This document shows positions 45,165 through 53,361 of a DNA stretch of 64,000 nucleotides, piece after piece (the stretch's first letter is position 1; every line of letters begins with the position of its first letter). The stretch is from assembly GCA_035542155.1 (NCBI GenBank), contig DATKLX010000230.1:1-64000 (forward strand). The letters are read 5' to 3'. The translations under genes were made by a program, and so were the position numbers. This stretch comes from DATKLX01 sp035542155. GTDB taxonomy: Bacteria; Chloroflexota; Anaerolineae; Anaerolineales; Anaerolineaceae. The notes beneath the pieces are model-generated. The model saw only the letters and a list, made by a program, of their open reading frames with translations, had not been told where the DNA came from and did not search any database.

Positions 45165-46173
45165 AATACTCAAAAAGCAAATGATAAATCCGCTGCAGCC
45201 GCTTCTGGAAGGGCCGGAAGCGAGACAGCGACTCGAACAGCTTCAGCCAGCCCCGGTCCCCGGCGGGGACTTCACTCTTTCGCGCCTCCCGGCCGGGCTC
45301 CATGGCGCCACCCAGATCGCGCTGAATCTCCGCGGCCAGGTCTTCATCCAGGCGGTTCCCCATGTGGTAGACCAGTGGCTCCAGCGTAGAGAGGTGCAGC
45401 CGGCCCGCCCGGTCGATCCGCTCGTCCAAAGCCCGGTCCTCTTCGCTCGCCAGCCCGCGGGTGGCCGGCAGGGGCAGGATCTGGCGGGCGAGTTCCCGCT
45501 CGATCAGGAACTGCATGTGCGTCGCCCCGACCACCGCCTCGACGCTCCCGTCGGCTTTGGAAACCACTGGGACCGGCTGCTCCCGCAGCCCCTCCGCTCG
45601 TTCCGGCGGCGCGCCGATCCCCTGGCAGTATTCATTGACCACCGCCGCCGGCAGCTTTCGCTCGCCCAGCCGGTTCCCCGGCTCGCCCGCCAGTTGCCGG
45701 TGCGCCGTCCCTTCCCCATGGAGCACGTCGAAGAAGGCCGGCTGGGCCGAGATCATCCCCGCCGCGGGGAACGCCTCGCGGATCTTCAGGCTGGCCTCCA
45801 GCCAGCCCCGGCGGAAGAGCACGTCCGAGTCGGCGTAGACGATCCACTCGTTGGGCATCGCCCCAAAGATCCAGTTCAGCGCGCCGGTCTTGCCCAGGTT
45901 GTGCCGCGAGGCCAGCAGCCAGTCGATCCGTCCGGCCTGGAGTAGCGCCTGCAGCTCCGCCTGGACCGCCGCGCAGCTTCCATTGTCGAAAACGAACAGG
46001 TCGAAATCGCCCGGCGTGGAAGCCCGCAGGCTCTCGATCTGGACCTTCAAGATCGCCAGCGAGTCGGCGAAATACCCCTCCAGCGTGGGGATAAAGCTCA
46101 GCACGGCGACCCCCAGCCTGTGCGGCTGGTACGCCGGAATGCCGAGCTTGGCCGGGTTTTGACCTTTCCGCAT
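45151..46173 (-). CDS. GT2-like glycosyltransferase with N-terminal GQNPAK tag
   Basis: 340 aa GT-A protein. After MRKGQNPAKLG come VAVLSFIPTLEGYF, LFVFDNGSC, NLGKTGALNWIFG and YADSDVLFR (metal site). Its N-terminus is nearly the same as that of the gene at 47204-48160 (RxGQNPAK, VAVLxxxPxLxG, DLxVFDNGSC), so the two are paralogues separated by the GT10 gene. Substrate unknown. SD weak; 12 bp after GT10. Confidence 0.82.
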   Translation of the reverse strand: MRKGQNPAKLGIPAYQPHRLGVAVLSFIPTLEGYFADSLAILKVQIESLRASTPGDFDLFVFDNGSCAAVQAELQALLQAGRIDWLLASRHNLGKTGALNWIFGAMPNEWIVYADSDVLFRRGWLEASLKIREAFPAAGMISAQPAFFDVLHGEGTAHRQLAGEPGNRLGERKLPAAVVNEYCQGIGAPPERAEGLREQPVPVVSKADGSVEAVVGATHMQFLIERELARQILPLPATRGLASEEDRALDERIDRAGRLHLSTLEPLVYHMGNRLDEDLAAEIQRDLGGAMEPGREARKSEVPAGDRGWLKLFESLSRFRPFQKRLQRIYHLLFEYYAQR

Positions 46174-46185
46174 AATCCTGCCTGC

Positions 46186-47184
46186 CTACCCTTCCTTCAG
46201 AGCCTCTTCCTCGATAAACACTTCTCGCAGGACTCGCACGAAGGGTTCCACCCCAAAAGAGGCCAGCACGTCATCCGCCTGGCGCTGCAGCGCCGCGTAG
46301 GTTTGCTCGTAGCGGCGGTTATCCTGGATCAGCTCGTCCAGCCGGCTGCTTTCGTCGATCGGGATGATCGTGTCGAGAGGTACCAACCGGTCCGCGTCCG
46401 GGGCGCCCCAGTACAGCGGCACCGTCCGCGTCAGGTAACAGTCCAGCAGCTTCTCGGAGATATACCCCGGCTGGCGCTGGTTTTCCATGATCAGCGCGAA
46501 GCGGTAGCGGCGCATCACGTCCGCCTTGCTGACGCACAATCCGCGGTAGTTGGGGATATCGTTGGGCCAACCCGCCCCGAACACATCGATGTACTCGCCC
46601 CACTTACGCACCATCTCGAGCCGGTTCAGGTAGTGGTCGAGATACTGGCCGTGCTTGCGCTGCAGCGTGGCAATCAGGATCGCTTTCTTTTTGCGCGGCG
46701 CGAAGCGCAGCCCGTACACATCCATAAAAGCTCGCCGCGAATAGCGCCACTGGATGGTCAATGCTTCCAGCCCGCGCTTGTCGCGGTGCGAGCTGGCCAT
46801 GGACGGGATATACGGGATGTGGATCAGCTTGAAGCCGGGGTGAGAAGAGTAGTTTGGGTCGAAATTGATCAGCCGGTCGAAGCAACGCGCGTTCTCGTAA
46901 GCTGCTTCCCAGGCGGTGTACCCCTCCATCTGGAGCAGGATCCGCCGCCCGTATCCCGGCAGCGCCTCGCGGACCGTCTCCCACACCCTGGCATTCAGGT
47001 TGATCACCATCAGGGTCGCGTCGCTGGCCGGAGAGCGCTCGCCAAAAACGTACACCGCCGCCCCCGGCGCGATCTCCCAAAAGGGGAAGAACTGCGGGTA
47101 ATTCCAGGCCGTTCGGATCTGGTCCCGGTTGTACTGCACGATCTCCTGGATTCCATAACCGCCGGCCAGATGGATTTCACGCAT
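46186..47184 (-). CDS. GT10 (alpha-1,3/4-fucosyltransferase-family) glycosyltransferase
   Basis: 332 aa. The C-terminal half has the GT10 donor-binding signature: FALIMENQRQPGYISEKLLD followed by LTRTVPLYWGAPD, plus AILIATLQRKHGQYLDHYLNR and VFGAGWPND upstream. GT10 enzymes use GDP-fucose or related GDP-sugars to make branched, Lewis-like structures. No GDP-fucose pathway gene is in the window. It lies between the two GQNPAK-tagged GT2 genes. Confidence 0.83.
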   Translation of the reverse strand: MREIHLAGGYGIQEIVQYNRDQIRTAWNYPQFFPFWEIAPGAAVYVFGERSPASDATLMVINLNARVWETVREALPGYGRRILLQMEGYTAWEAAYENARCFDRLINFDPNYSSHPGFKLIHIPYIPSMASSHRDKRGLEALTIQWRYSRRAFMDVYGLRFAPRKKKAILIATLQRKHGQYLDHYLNRLEMVRKWGEYIDVFGAGWPNDIPNYRGLCVSKADVMRRYRFALIMENQRQPGYISEKLLDCYLTRTVPLYWGAPDADRLVPLDTIIPIDESSRLDELIQDNRRYEQTYAALQRQADDVLASFGVEPFVRVLREVFIEEEALKEG

Positions 47185-47203
47185 AGCATCCTCTTTTCAT
47201 TGG

Positions 47204-48160
47204 TTATCGATAATACAGCCTGAAAATAGCATCGTACATCGACAGCAGCCCATTTTTCACCGGCGCGATGTTGAACAAACGGTCCTTCAGGGTCGACTTC
47301 TTCCGTGAGCCGCCCTTTCCATCCACCGTGGCATGCGCCAGCGCGGTCTGGTTGCTCAGGTTCTGCACCAGCGGGTCGGAGACCATCAGGCGCAGCAGGC
47401 CGGCTTCGTTCATTCGCTGGTCGAGCATGCGCACCTGGCCCATCGGCCGGTCCATGTCAAAGGGCAAAAACTGCTGGATCCGGCTCTTATAGGTCACGAA
47501 CTGCCAGTGGCTCGCCCCGATGTGCGCGGTGACCCCTCTGTACGTCACCCGCATGTCGCCTGCGCCTGCGTACCATTCCCTTGCCTGGTCTTCCGGCGTC
47601 CCCAGGCTCATCACGAAATCGCGAAACACCTCCCAGGCGAGGAACTGCCCCACCTCGTACCGGACCTCAGGAGTGCTCTCAGCCCAGGCGATCGTCCGGT
47701 CCGAAAATTTCTCCGGCGTGCGGAACGGGCGGCTGGTCACCATGCCCACGTTGGGGAACGTCTCCAGAATCTCGACCGAGCGCGACAGCCAGCCCGGATA
47801 ATAAAACACGTCCCCATCCCCATAGGCGATGATCTCTCCCGGGGCGCCGGCCAGGATCGTGTTCCACGCCCCGCCCTTCCCCACGTTCTTTTCGGAAAGG
47901 ACCAGGTACTGGATCTGGCCCTCGCGCTGCGCGTCGAGCAGGAACTCGCGCACCTCGGGGCAGCTTCCGTTGTCGAAGACCATCAGGTCGTAGGGCAGGT
48001 CCGCGCTCTTCCACAGGCTCTCCAGGCTCATCTTCAGCACATCCAATCCCTGGCTATAGAAACCGCTCAGGAAAGGCACGTAGTTCAGCACCGCCACTGT
48101 GATCCGTTCCGGTCGCGTCACCTCTTTCACAAACTTCGCCGGGTTCTGCCCAATCCGCAT
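47204..48160 (-). CDS. GT2-like glycosyltransferase with N-terminal GQNPAK tag
   Basis: 318 aa GT-A protein. MRIGQNPAKF, VAVLNYVPFLSGFY, LMVFDNGSC, NVGKGGAWNTILAG, and YGDGDVFYYPGWL as metal site. Paralogue of the protein at 45151-46173. GAGGATT lies upstream of the ATG. A 227-bp gap with a 52-bp repeat precedes it, so it could also be transcribed on its own. Confidence 0.82.
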   Translation of the reverse strand: MRIGQNPAKFVKEVTRPERITVAVLNYVPFLSGFYSQGLDVLKMSLESLWKSADLPYDLMVFDNGSCPEVREFLLDAQREGQIQYLVLSEKNVGKGGAWNTILAGAPGEIIAYGDGDVFYYPGWLSRSVEILETFPNVGMVTSRPFRTPEKFSDRTIAWAESTPEVRYEVGQFLAWEVFRDFVMSLGTPEDQAREWYAGAGDMRVTYRGVTAHIGASHWQFVTYKSRIQQFLPFDMDRPMGQVRMLDQRMNEAGLLRLMVSDPLVQNLSNQTALAHATVDGKGGSRKKSTLKDRLFNIAPVKNGLLSMYDAIFRLYYR

Positions 48161-48198
48161 AAAGAATCCTCATCCTCTTCTATCTTTTTCTTCCGTAG

Positions 48199-48250
48199 GG
48201 GCGAAGCAGTGCATTTCCAGGCTTCCATCTGCAACGTCCAGCTTCGCCCT
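48199..48250. repeat. 52-bp element with inverted ends, copy 1
   Basis: Starts GGGCGAAGC and ends GCTTCGCCC, so its 9-bp termini are perfect inverted repeats. It matches 51252-51303 at 45 of 52 positions with no gaps. Both copies lie just before the start codon of a minus-strand gene in the same operon. The rest of the 227-bp gap 48161-48387 shows no other feature. Confidence 0.8.
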
Positions 48251-48387
48251 CTTTCTAATCTACCCGATCCTCGCTCCACTCACACCACCGCCCGTTCCCA
48301 AACCCTTAGGGTCTTTTTTTCGCTTGCTCCCATCCATCCGATCCCTACTCTCCTTGCCACAATACCAAATTGAAAATCGAAAATTTC

Positions 48388-49338
48388 CTAGTGTTTCGGC
48401 AGCGCCACCTCTTTCCCCTTGATCTTCCCCGCCAGCCACGCCCGCAGTTCCAGGTACCCCTTCTGCGGGTGGAAAAGGCTGTAAAACACCTGGCCCAGAA
48501 ACGCCGAATGCAGCCGCACCAACGGAAAAAGCTCCACCTCTCTCACCACCCGCTCCGGGGTCACCTCCTGGCCGACCAGCCTGCCCTCACTGGTCATCCT
48601 CCGGTTGGCGTCGCGCAGCAAAAAGATCGAGCGCATCCCCCCGGCCAGGCGGATATTTTCCGTAGTCTCCGGCAGGCGGTAAGGCGGCTCGTTGTTCGGC
48701 AGGTGACTGTAATCGTGGTTCTGGTGGATCACCGTGATCGCCTCGCTGGCGTCGATGACGTCCAAGCCCAGCCGCCGCCCTTCGTAGATCATCCAGTTGT
48801 CCCACCCCGAGCGCCCGATGGCGAAATCGGGGATCCGCTCGAAACAGCCCCGCGGGTAGATGAAATAATCGCTGCCCATTGCCCGGTGGCGCTTCCCGCG
48901 CTGGCGCACGTCCTCCGCCAGGCGCCCCTCCCACCCCGCTGAGAGATCCAGCAGGCGGGTCACGTCCAGGTCCCAGCGCTGGCCGACCACCAGAAAGCGC
49001 TCAACCTGCGCCTGGATCTTGCGCGCCGCCGAGAGTAAATCGGGCAGGAAAAGGATGTCCGCGTTGGAATAGGCCAGCAGCGGGCTATCCGAGATCTCGT
49101 TCCCCAGGCGGAAGATCGAGCTGACCAGAGGCGTGCCCTGCGCGTTGCAGCGCACCTGCGCCAGGTGGCGCACTCCGCACTCGGCGGCAAACTCGGCCAT
49201 GCCGGTCTCGTTCCCCACCATCGCCACCTCCACCTCCGGGCCCAGCTTCATCCATGAAAGGATCGCGTTGCGCTGGATCATGGCGATGTGTGGGTTGGTG
49301 AACTGCTTTGGGGCGGTAAATAGAGTGATCAGGGGCAT
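48388..49338 (-). CDS. Glycosyltransferase-like protein (GT-A fold)
   Basis: 316 aa. LITLFTAPKQF, SWMKLGPEVEVAMVG, a metal-type YSNADILFLPDL, GSDYFIYPRGCF and RSGWDNWMI outline a nucleotide-diphospho-sugar transferase. Not a typical GT2 N-terminus, so the family is uncertain. It lies 3 bp after the SpsF-like gene and 227 bp before the next gene. Confidence 0.7.
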   Translation of the reverse strand: MPLITLFTAPKQFTNPHIAMIQRNAILSWMKLGPEVEVAMVGNETGMAEFAAECGVRHLAQVRCNAQGTPLVSSIFRLGNEISDSPLLAYSNADILFLPDLLSAARKIQAQVERFLVVGQRWDLDVTRLLDLSAGWEGRLAEDVRQRGKRHRAMGSDYFIYPRGCFERIPDFAIGRSGWDNWMIYEGRRLGLDVIDASEAITVIHQNHDYSHLPNNEPPYRLPETTENIRLAGGMRSIFLLRDANRRMTSEGRLVGQEVTPERVVREVELFPLVRLHSAFLGQVFYSLFHPQKGYLELRAWLAGKIKGKEVALPKH

Positions 49339-49341
49339 GGG

Positions 49342-50112
49342 TTATCCTTGATAGCGGCTGTCCACGTCTTCCAGCGACTTGTGCGCAACGTGCGTGTTGA
49401 TCTCTATCCAGTCCGGGTGCTGCCTGACCAGCGCGAGGACCTCCCGCCAGGAAAAATCCTCCCGCGGCGCCAGGCCATCCACGATTTTCCGCAGCAGCTC
49501 CAGATCCGCCGGCGTATCCAGCGTCCAGCGCATCTCACCCGCATCTGGCTTGGTTTGCAGGACGAAGGTCTGGAACCGCCCGGGTTGGTCGTACAGGTAA
49601 GGCATCACGTGCTCCCGTTCGAATTTCTCCTCCGCCTCGCGCCAGGCACGCTCCAGCGCCGCGAATGAGCACACCTCCGTGTCCAGCCCGATTGGGTAGG
49701 TCCGCTTCCACGGCGGAGGCAACCGGTTGGCGGCGAAGTCGACGCCGCGCGCAAAAAACTCCTCGACCACGTGATCGATCTCGCCCGGGTCGATCAGCGG
49801 GCAGTCCCCGGTGATGCGCACCACCACGTCCGCCCCCACCTGGAGCGCGGCCTGGTAATAGCGATCCAGTACGTCGAAGGCGCTTCCGCGGAAAACCGGG
49901 TAGCCGTTGGCCTGGCAAAAATCGACCACCGGCCGGTCGCAAAAATCGTCCGTGGTAGCCACCATCACCTCATCCAGCGACCTGGCCCGCCGCGCGCGAT
50001 CGAGCACCCACTCCAGGGCCGGCTTCCCGCCCAAATCCAGGAGCACCTTCCCCGGAAGCCGGCTCGATCTCATCCGCGCCTGCACAATCGCCACAACCTT
50101 TTTCGAATTCAT
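49342..50112 (-). CDS. SpsF/PseF-like cytidylyltransferase
   Basis: 256 aa nucleotidyltransferase. VAIVQARMRSSRLPGKVL is the CTP loop of the SpsF/PseF family, followed by TTDDFCDRPV, RITGDCPLIDP and TEVCSFAALERA. PseF makes CMP-pseudaminic acid; SpsF-type members also act in other NulO paths. Its ATG overlaps the GT4 gene stop by 4 bp. With NeuB2 and PseB nearby it forms the second nonulosonate set. Confidence 0.83.
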   Translation of the reverse strand: MNSKKVVAIVQARMRSSRLPGKVLLDLGGKPALEWVLDRARRARSLDEVMVATTDDFCDRPVVDFCQANGYPVFRGSAFDVLDRYYQAALQVGADVVVRITGDCPLIDPGEIDHVVEEFFARGVDFAANRLPPPWKRTYPIGLDTEVCSFAALERAWREAEEKFEREHVMPYLYDQPGRFQTFVLQTKPDAGEMRWTLDTPADLELLRKIVDGLAPREDFSWREVLALVRQHPDWIEINTHVAHKSLEDVDSRYQG

Positions 50113-51227
50113 CTCCTCGCCATCTCATACGCCTCGAGCAGCCGGGGGAAATTCCGCTCCCAGTCCGCCCGCTCCTCGGCCGTCCGCCGCGCCGCCGCGC
50201 CCATCTCCTTCAGCTCCTGGTTCCCACGCTCTGCGTGAGAACCGCGGCTCGCCGCCAGCATGCACTTCGCCAGCTCCTCGACCGCGCCGTCCGCGAACAG
50301 CCACCCGTTCTGCCCCTCGCGGACCCATTCGCAGTTGCCAGGGATATCCGAGACCAGAGCCGGCAGCCCGCAGGCCATCGCCTCGAGCAGCGACACCGAT
50401 GACCCGTCGCTGTGCGACGCGCTCACGTACAGGTCCGCCGCCCGGTACACCTCCGGCAATTCCGTCTGGCTGACCTGCCCGCCAAAATAGACCATCTCCT
50501 GCGCCTCGGCCAAAATCTGGCGGATTTTGCCCGCCTGCGAGCCGTTGCCCAGCAGAATCAGGCGCAGCTCCGGGTTCTCCCGCGCCGCGAGCACGAATGC
50601 CCGCGCGGCAACGTCGACCCCGTAGATCGGCTCCCACGCCCGCGAGCAGAGCAGCACAAACTGCTTTTCCCAGCCCAGGCGCGCCCTCAGCCGGTTCGCG
50701 CCGTCCCCGCGCGAAAACTGCTTCAGGTCCACGCCCCATGGGAAGAGCACGGTGCGCTCCCGCGGGAACCCGAAGGAGGCCGCTTTCTCACGCACCGCCG
50801 CGCAGTCGCCTACCAGCGCTGCCGTTCGGTTCAGCGTGAACTGTGTTGCGAAGCGCATCCCCGCGCTGCTGTCGGCGTCCCGCAGCAGGTCGGATCCCCA
50901 CGACATGCTCACCAGCGGTCGAAACCCCGCCAGCGCCGTCAGGAAGCTGGCCGATTGGATCGGCCCGGCGTGGATCACGTCCGGCCGCACCGCGCGGATC
51001 ACCCGCTTCAGGTCCCACCACAGCGCCGGGCCGTCGCTCAGCCGGGCTGGTTTTTGGCCGCCGCGCCACAGGACCTGTTCGACTTCGACTGGTAAAGGTC
51101 GATCTTCGCGCTGGAAGCCGCGCCGCTCCAGCCGCAGCGCGGTAATGCTCTCGCCGGTCTTCGCCAGCGCCGAGAGAAAGCGGTGATCGTGCGGAGTGTA
51201 GTCCCGCGTGAAATACAGGATGCGCAT
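50109..51227 (-). CDS. GT4 family glycosyltransferase
   Basis: 372 aa GT-B enzyme. ILYFTRDYTPHDHRFL at the N-terminus, VIHAGPIQSA, FPWGVDLKQF, LILLGNGSQ and the donor site SHSDGSSVSLLEAMACGLP with ExxxxxxE spacing. It retains the anomeric configuration of an NDP-sugar. A 52-bp repeat lies 25 bp upstream of its start. Confidence 0.9.
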   Translation of the reverse strand: MRILYFTRDYTPHDHRFLSALAKTGESITALRLERRGFQREDRPLPVEVEQVLWRGGQKPARLSDGPALWWDLKRVIRAVRPDVIHAGPIQSASFLTALAGFRPLVSMSWGSDLLRDADSSAGMRFATQFTLNRTAALVGDCAAVREKAASFGFPRERTVLFPWGVDLKQFSRGDGANRLRARLGWEKQFVLLCSRAWEPIYGVDVAARAFVLAARENPELRLILLGNGSQAGKIRQILAEAQEMVYFGGQVSQTELPEVYRAADLYVSASHSDGSSVSLLEAMACGLPALVSDIPGNCEWVREGQNGWLFADGAVEELAKCMLAASRGSHAERGNQELKEMGAAARRTAEERADWERNFPRLLEAYEMARR

Positions 51228-51251
51228 TATTCCAATCCCGTCTTTTGTAGA

Positions 51252-51303
51252 GGGCGAAGCAGTGCAATTCCAGGCCTCGATCTATAACGGCCAGCTTCGC
51301 CTT
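51252..51303. repeat. 52-bp element with inverted ends, copy 2
   Basis: GGGCGAAGC ... GCTTCGCCT, eight of nine terminal bases inverted. 45 of 52 positions match the copy at 48199-48250. It fills most of the 84-bp gap between NeuB2 and GT4, an otherwise tightly packed operon. Confidence 0.8.
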
Positions 51304-51311
51304 CCTGCCCA

Positions 51312-52379
51312 TCAATCCACCAGGTGGGTCCAGCGCAGCTCCTGGCCAGCGATCAGGTCGGTCGTCACGCACTTTCCCAGCGCCGTTTCGATCTCGTAGG
51401 GCAGGATCGCTCCCGGCGTCGCCGGGCGCAGCACCGCGATCATCTCGCGCGTCAGCCGCTCCCCTGCCCGGATCGGGCGCGCCGCGCGCAGGCAGCGCCG
51501 CTGCAGCACCACCGTTTCCTCCTCGTTCCCGGTCACAAACTTGTCCCCGGATCCCAGCGCCCGCTCCAACTGGCGCGTTGCTTCGACCATCTCAGCCCAA
51601 CTGTCCGGGTTCATTGCGAATTTGTGGTCCGGCCCCTCGCGATCGTTCTTATCTGTGAAGTGCTTCTCGACCACTCGCGCCCCCAGGGCGACTGCCCCCA
51701 GCACTGTGGCGTGGCCCGGAGTGTGGTCCGAAAGGCCCAGGATCAGCTCGGGATACATGCTGTGGTAAGTGTTCAGCACCCGCAGGTTGATATAATCGAA
51801 ATTCTCCAGGCTGGCGGTGTAATTGGTATTGCACTGCATCAGCACCAACTGAGGGTTGATCGGCAGGATGAGCTGCACCGCCCGCTGCACGTCCCCGATC
51901 GTCGAGGCTCCCGTTCCCAGCATCACTGGCTTGCCCTTTCGAGCGATCTGCTCCATCGCCTCCGGCCAGGTGATATCGCCCGAGCCGATTTTGTAGGCCG
52001 GGACGTATGGATCGAGCATATCGATCGCGTTGAAATCGTAAGGCGCGGAAAAATAATCGAGGCCCACCTCGTCGCAGGTGTCCTTGAGGATTGGAGTCCA
52101 CTCGAAGGGAATCGAGGCGTCCGCGTAGACCTCGAAAACCGACTTCTTCCAGGCCGCCTGGTGCGACTGCTGCCCGCCCAGGTTCTTGAACCCGTAGTCC
52201 GAAACGATCTCCGGCGCGCGGAAATTCTGGAACTTGGCCGCGTTCGCCCCCGCCTTTTTAGCCAGGTGGATCAGGTACTTGGCTCGCTCGATGCTGCCGT
52301 CGTGGTTGGCGGCGATGTCCGCGACAAAATAGGCGGGGTGGTTTACGCCGATGGTGTGCTTGCCAATTTGAATTTCCAT
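51312..52379 (-). CDS. NeuB-family nonulosonate synthase with SAF domain
   Basis: 355 aa. PEP-dependent synthase: IAANHDGSIERAK, NAAKFQNFRAPE, MLGTGASTIGD, GLSDHTPGH and VEKHFTDKNDREGPDHKFA. The C-terminal 65 residues are the SAF/antifreeze-like domain that closes the active site in NeuB/PseI/LegI. ATG 52379 has AAGGAG six bases upstream; the longer frame to 52439 lacks support. Neu5Ac, pseudaminic or legionaminic specificity cannot be read from motifs; PseB and SpsF-like neighbours favour a pseudaminic-like acid. Confidence 0.87.
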   Translation of the reverse strand: MEIQIGKHTIGVNHPAYFVADIAANHDGSIERAKYLIHLAKKAGANAAKFQNFRAPEIVSDYGFKNLGGQQSHQAAWKKSVFEVYADASIPFEWTPILKDTCDEVGLDYFSAPYDFNAIDMLDPYVPAYKIGSGDITWPEAMEQIARKGKPVMLGTGASTIGDVQRAVQLILPINPQLVLMQCNTNYTASLENFDYINLRVLNTYHSMYPELILGLSDHTPGHATVLGAVALGARVVEKHFTDKNDREGPDHKFAMNPDSWAEMVEATRQLERALGSGDKFVTGNEEETVVLQRRCLRAARPIRAGERLTREMIAVLRPATPGAILPYEIETALGKCVTTDLIAGQELRWTHLVD

Positions 52380-52431
52380 GGATGCTCCTTCTTTGGTAAG
52401 TTCACTGTGAGATGGAAAATCCATTGCAGGA

Positions 52432-53361
52432 TCAATCACTCGCCGGCCCGCTGCCGTAATCGCGCAGCCGTTGTGGGTAACCTTCGGCCCAGAGCTGGTA
52501 GAAGCCCTTCAACCCCTCTGCCTGGCCGGGCAGCGGCCGGCTCAGCGCCAGGTTGATCTTTTCGCTGCACATCCGCAGGTTGGGCGAGCGCGCTGCTTTC
52601 AATCCCGACTGCGTCAGCGGCGTGGGCCGGATCAGGGTTTCATCCAGGCCGAATTTGCGCGCAATCGCGATCCCAAATTTGTACTTGCTCATGCACTCCG
52701 GGCTGAAGAGGTGATACAGTCCGGCAAGCCGGCTCTCTGCCAGATCGATCAGTAGCTCCGCCAACTGGTTGACCAGCAGCGGGCAGAAATACACGTCGGT
52801 GAAACCCTGCATCGGCCGGCCCGCGGCGAGGTGGTAATAAAACTGCTCCGCCAGGCTGCGCTTTCCGCTCAGGCTCCAGCCGTAGAAGTTGACCCGCGCT
52901 ACCAGCGCTTCCGGGTTCGCTTCCAGGACCTTTCGCTCGCCGGCCAGCTTGGTCCGTGCGTAGACGCCCAAGGGATTGGGGGCGTCCTCCTCGCGGTAGT
53001 CGCCCTTCTCCCCATCGAAAACCGCGTCGGTGGAAAGATGGATCAGCCTCACTCCACACCGCCGCGCCTCACCCGCTAGCCAGCCGGGCAGATCGGCGTT
53101 GATCCGCATCGCCCGCTCGGGTTCCGCTTCACACTCGTCGATGTTAGCCATCGCAGCACAGTGGATCACTGCCTCCGGTTGGACCTCGTCGAACAGCGCT
53201 GCGGCGGCATCCGGCTTACCCAGATCGCGGGCCAGCACCGGGAACGGCAGCCCCTTCAGGACGTGCTCGTGGACCACCCCGGTAACCGCGTGCCCGGAAG
53301 AAGCCTGGATCGCCAGGTTCAGCCCCAGCAGACCGCTTGCCCCACTGATCAGGATGCGCAT
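52432..53361 (-). CDS. RmlD-like NDP-sugar reductase (SDR)
   Basis: 309 aa extended SDR. Cofactor loop ISGASGLLGLN, CAAMANIDECE, LSTDAVFDGEKG and Tyr/Lys in YARTKLAGE match dTDP-4-dehydrorhamnose reductase. In UDP-L-FucNAc synthesis an RmlD-like reductase (FnlB/WbjC) acts after a PseB-like dehydratase, as here. ATG 53361 overlaps the upstream stop by one base (TGATG). Confidence 0.85.
   Translation of the reverse strand: MRILISGASGLLGLNLAIQASSGHAVTGVVHEHVLKGLPFPVLARDLGKPDAAAALFDEVQPEAVIHCAAMANIDECEAEPERAMRINADLPGWLAGEARRCGVRLIHLSTDAVFDGEKGDYREEDAPNPLGVYARTKLAGERKVLEANPEALVARVNFYGWSLSGKRSLAEQFYYHLAAGRPMQGFTDVYFCPLLVNQLAELLIDLAESRLAGLYHLFSPECMSKYKFGIAIARKFGLDETLIRPTPLTQSGLKAARSPNLRMCSEKINLALSRPLPGQAEGLKGFYQLWAEGYPQRLRDYGSGPASD

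Noticed and set aside
48290..48325. ACCC/GGGT stem followed by seven T on the plus strand
   Set aside because: The stem is only 4 bp and no plus-strand gene lies upstream.
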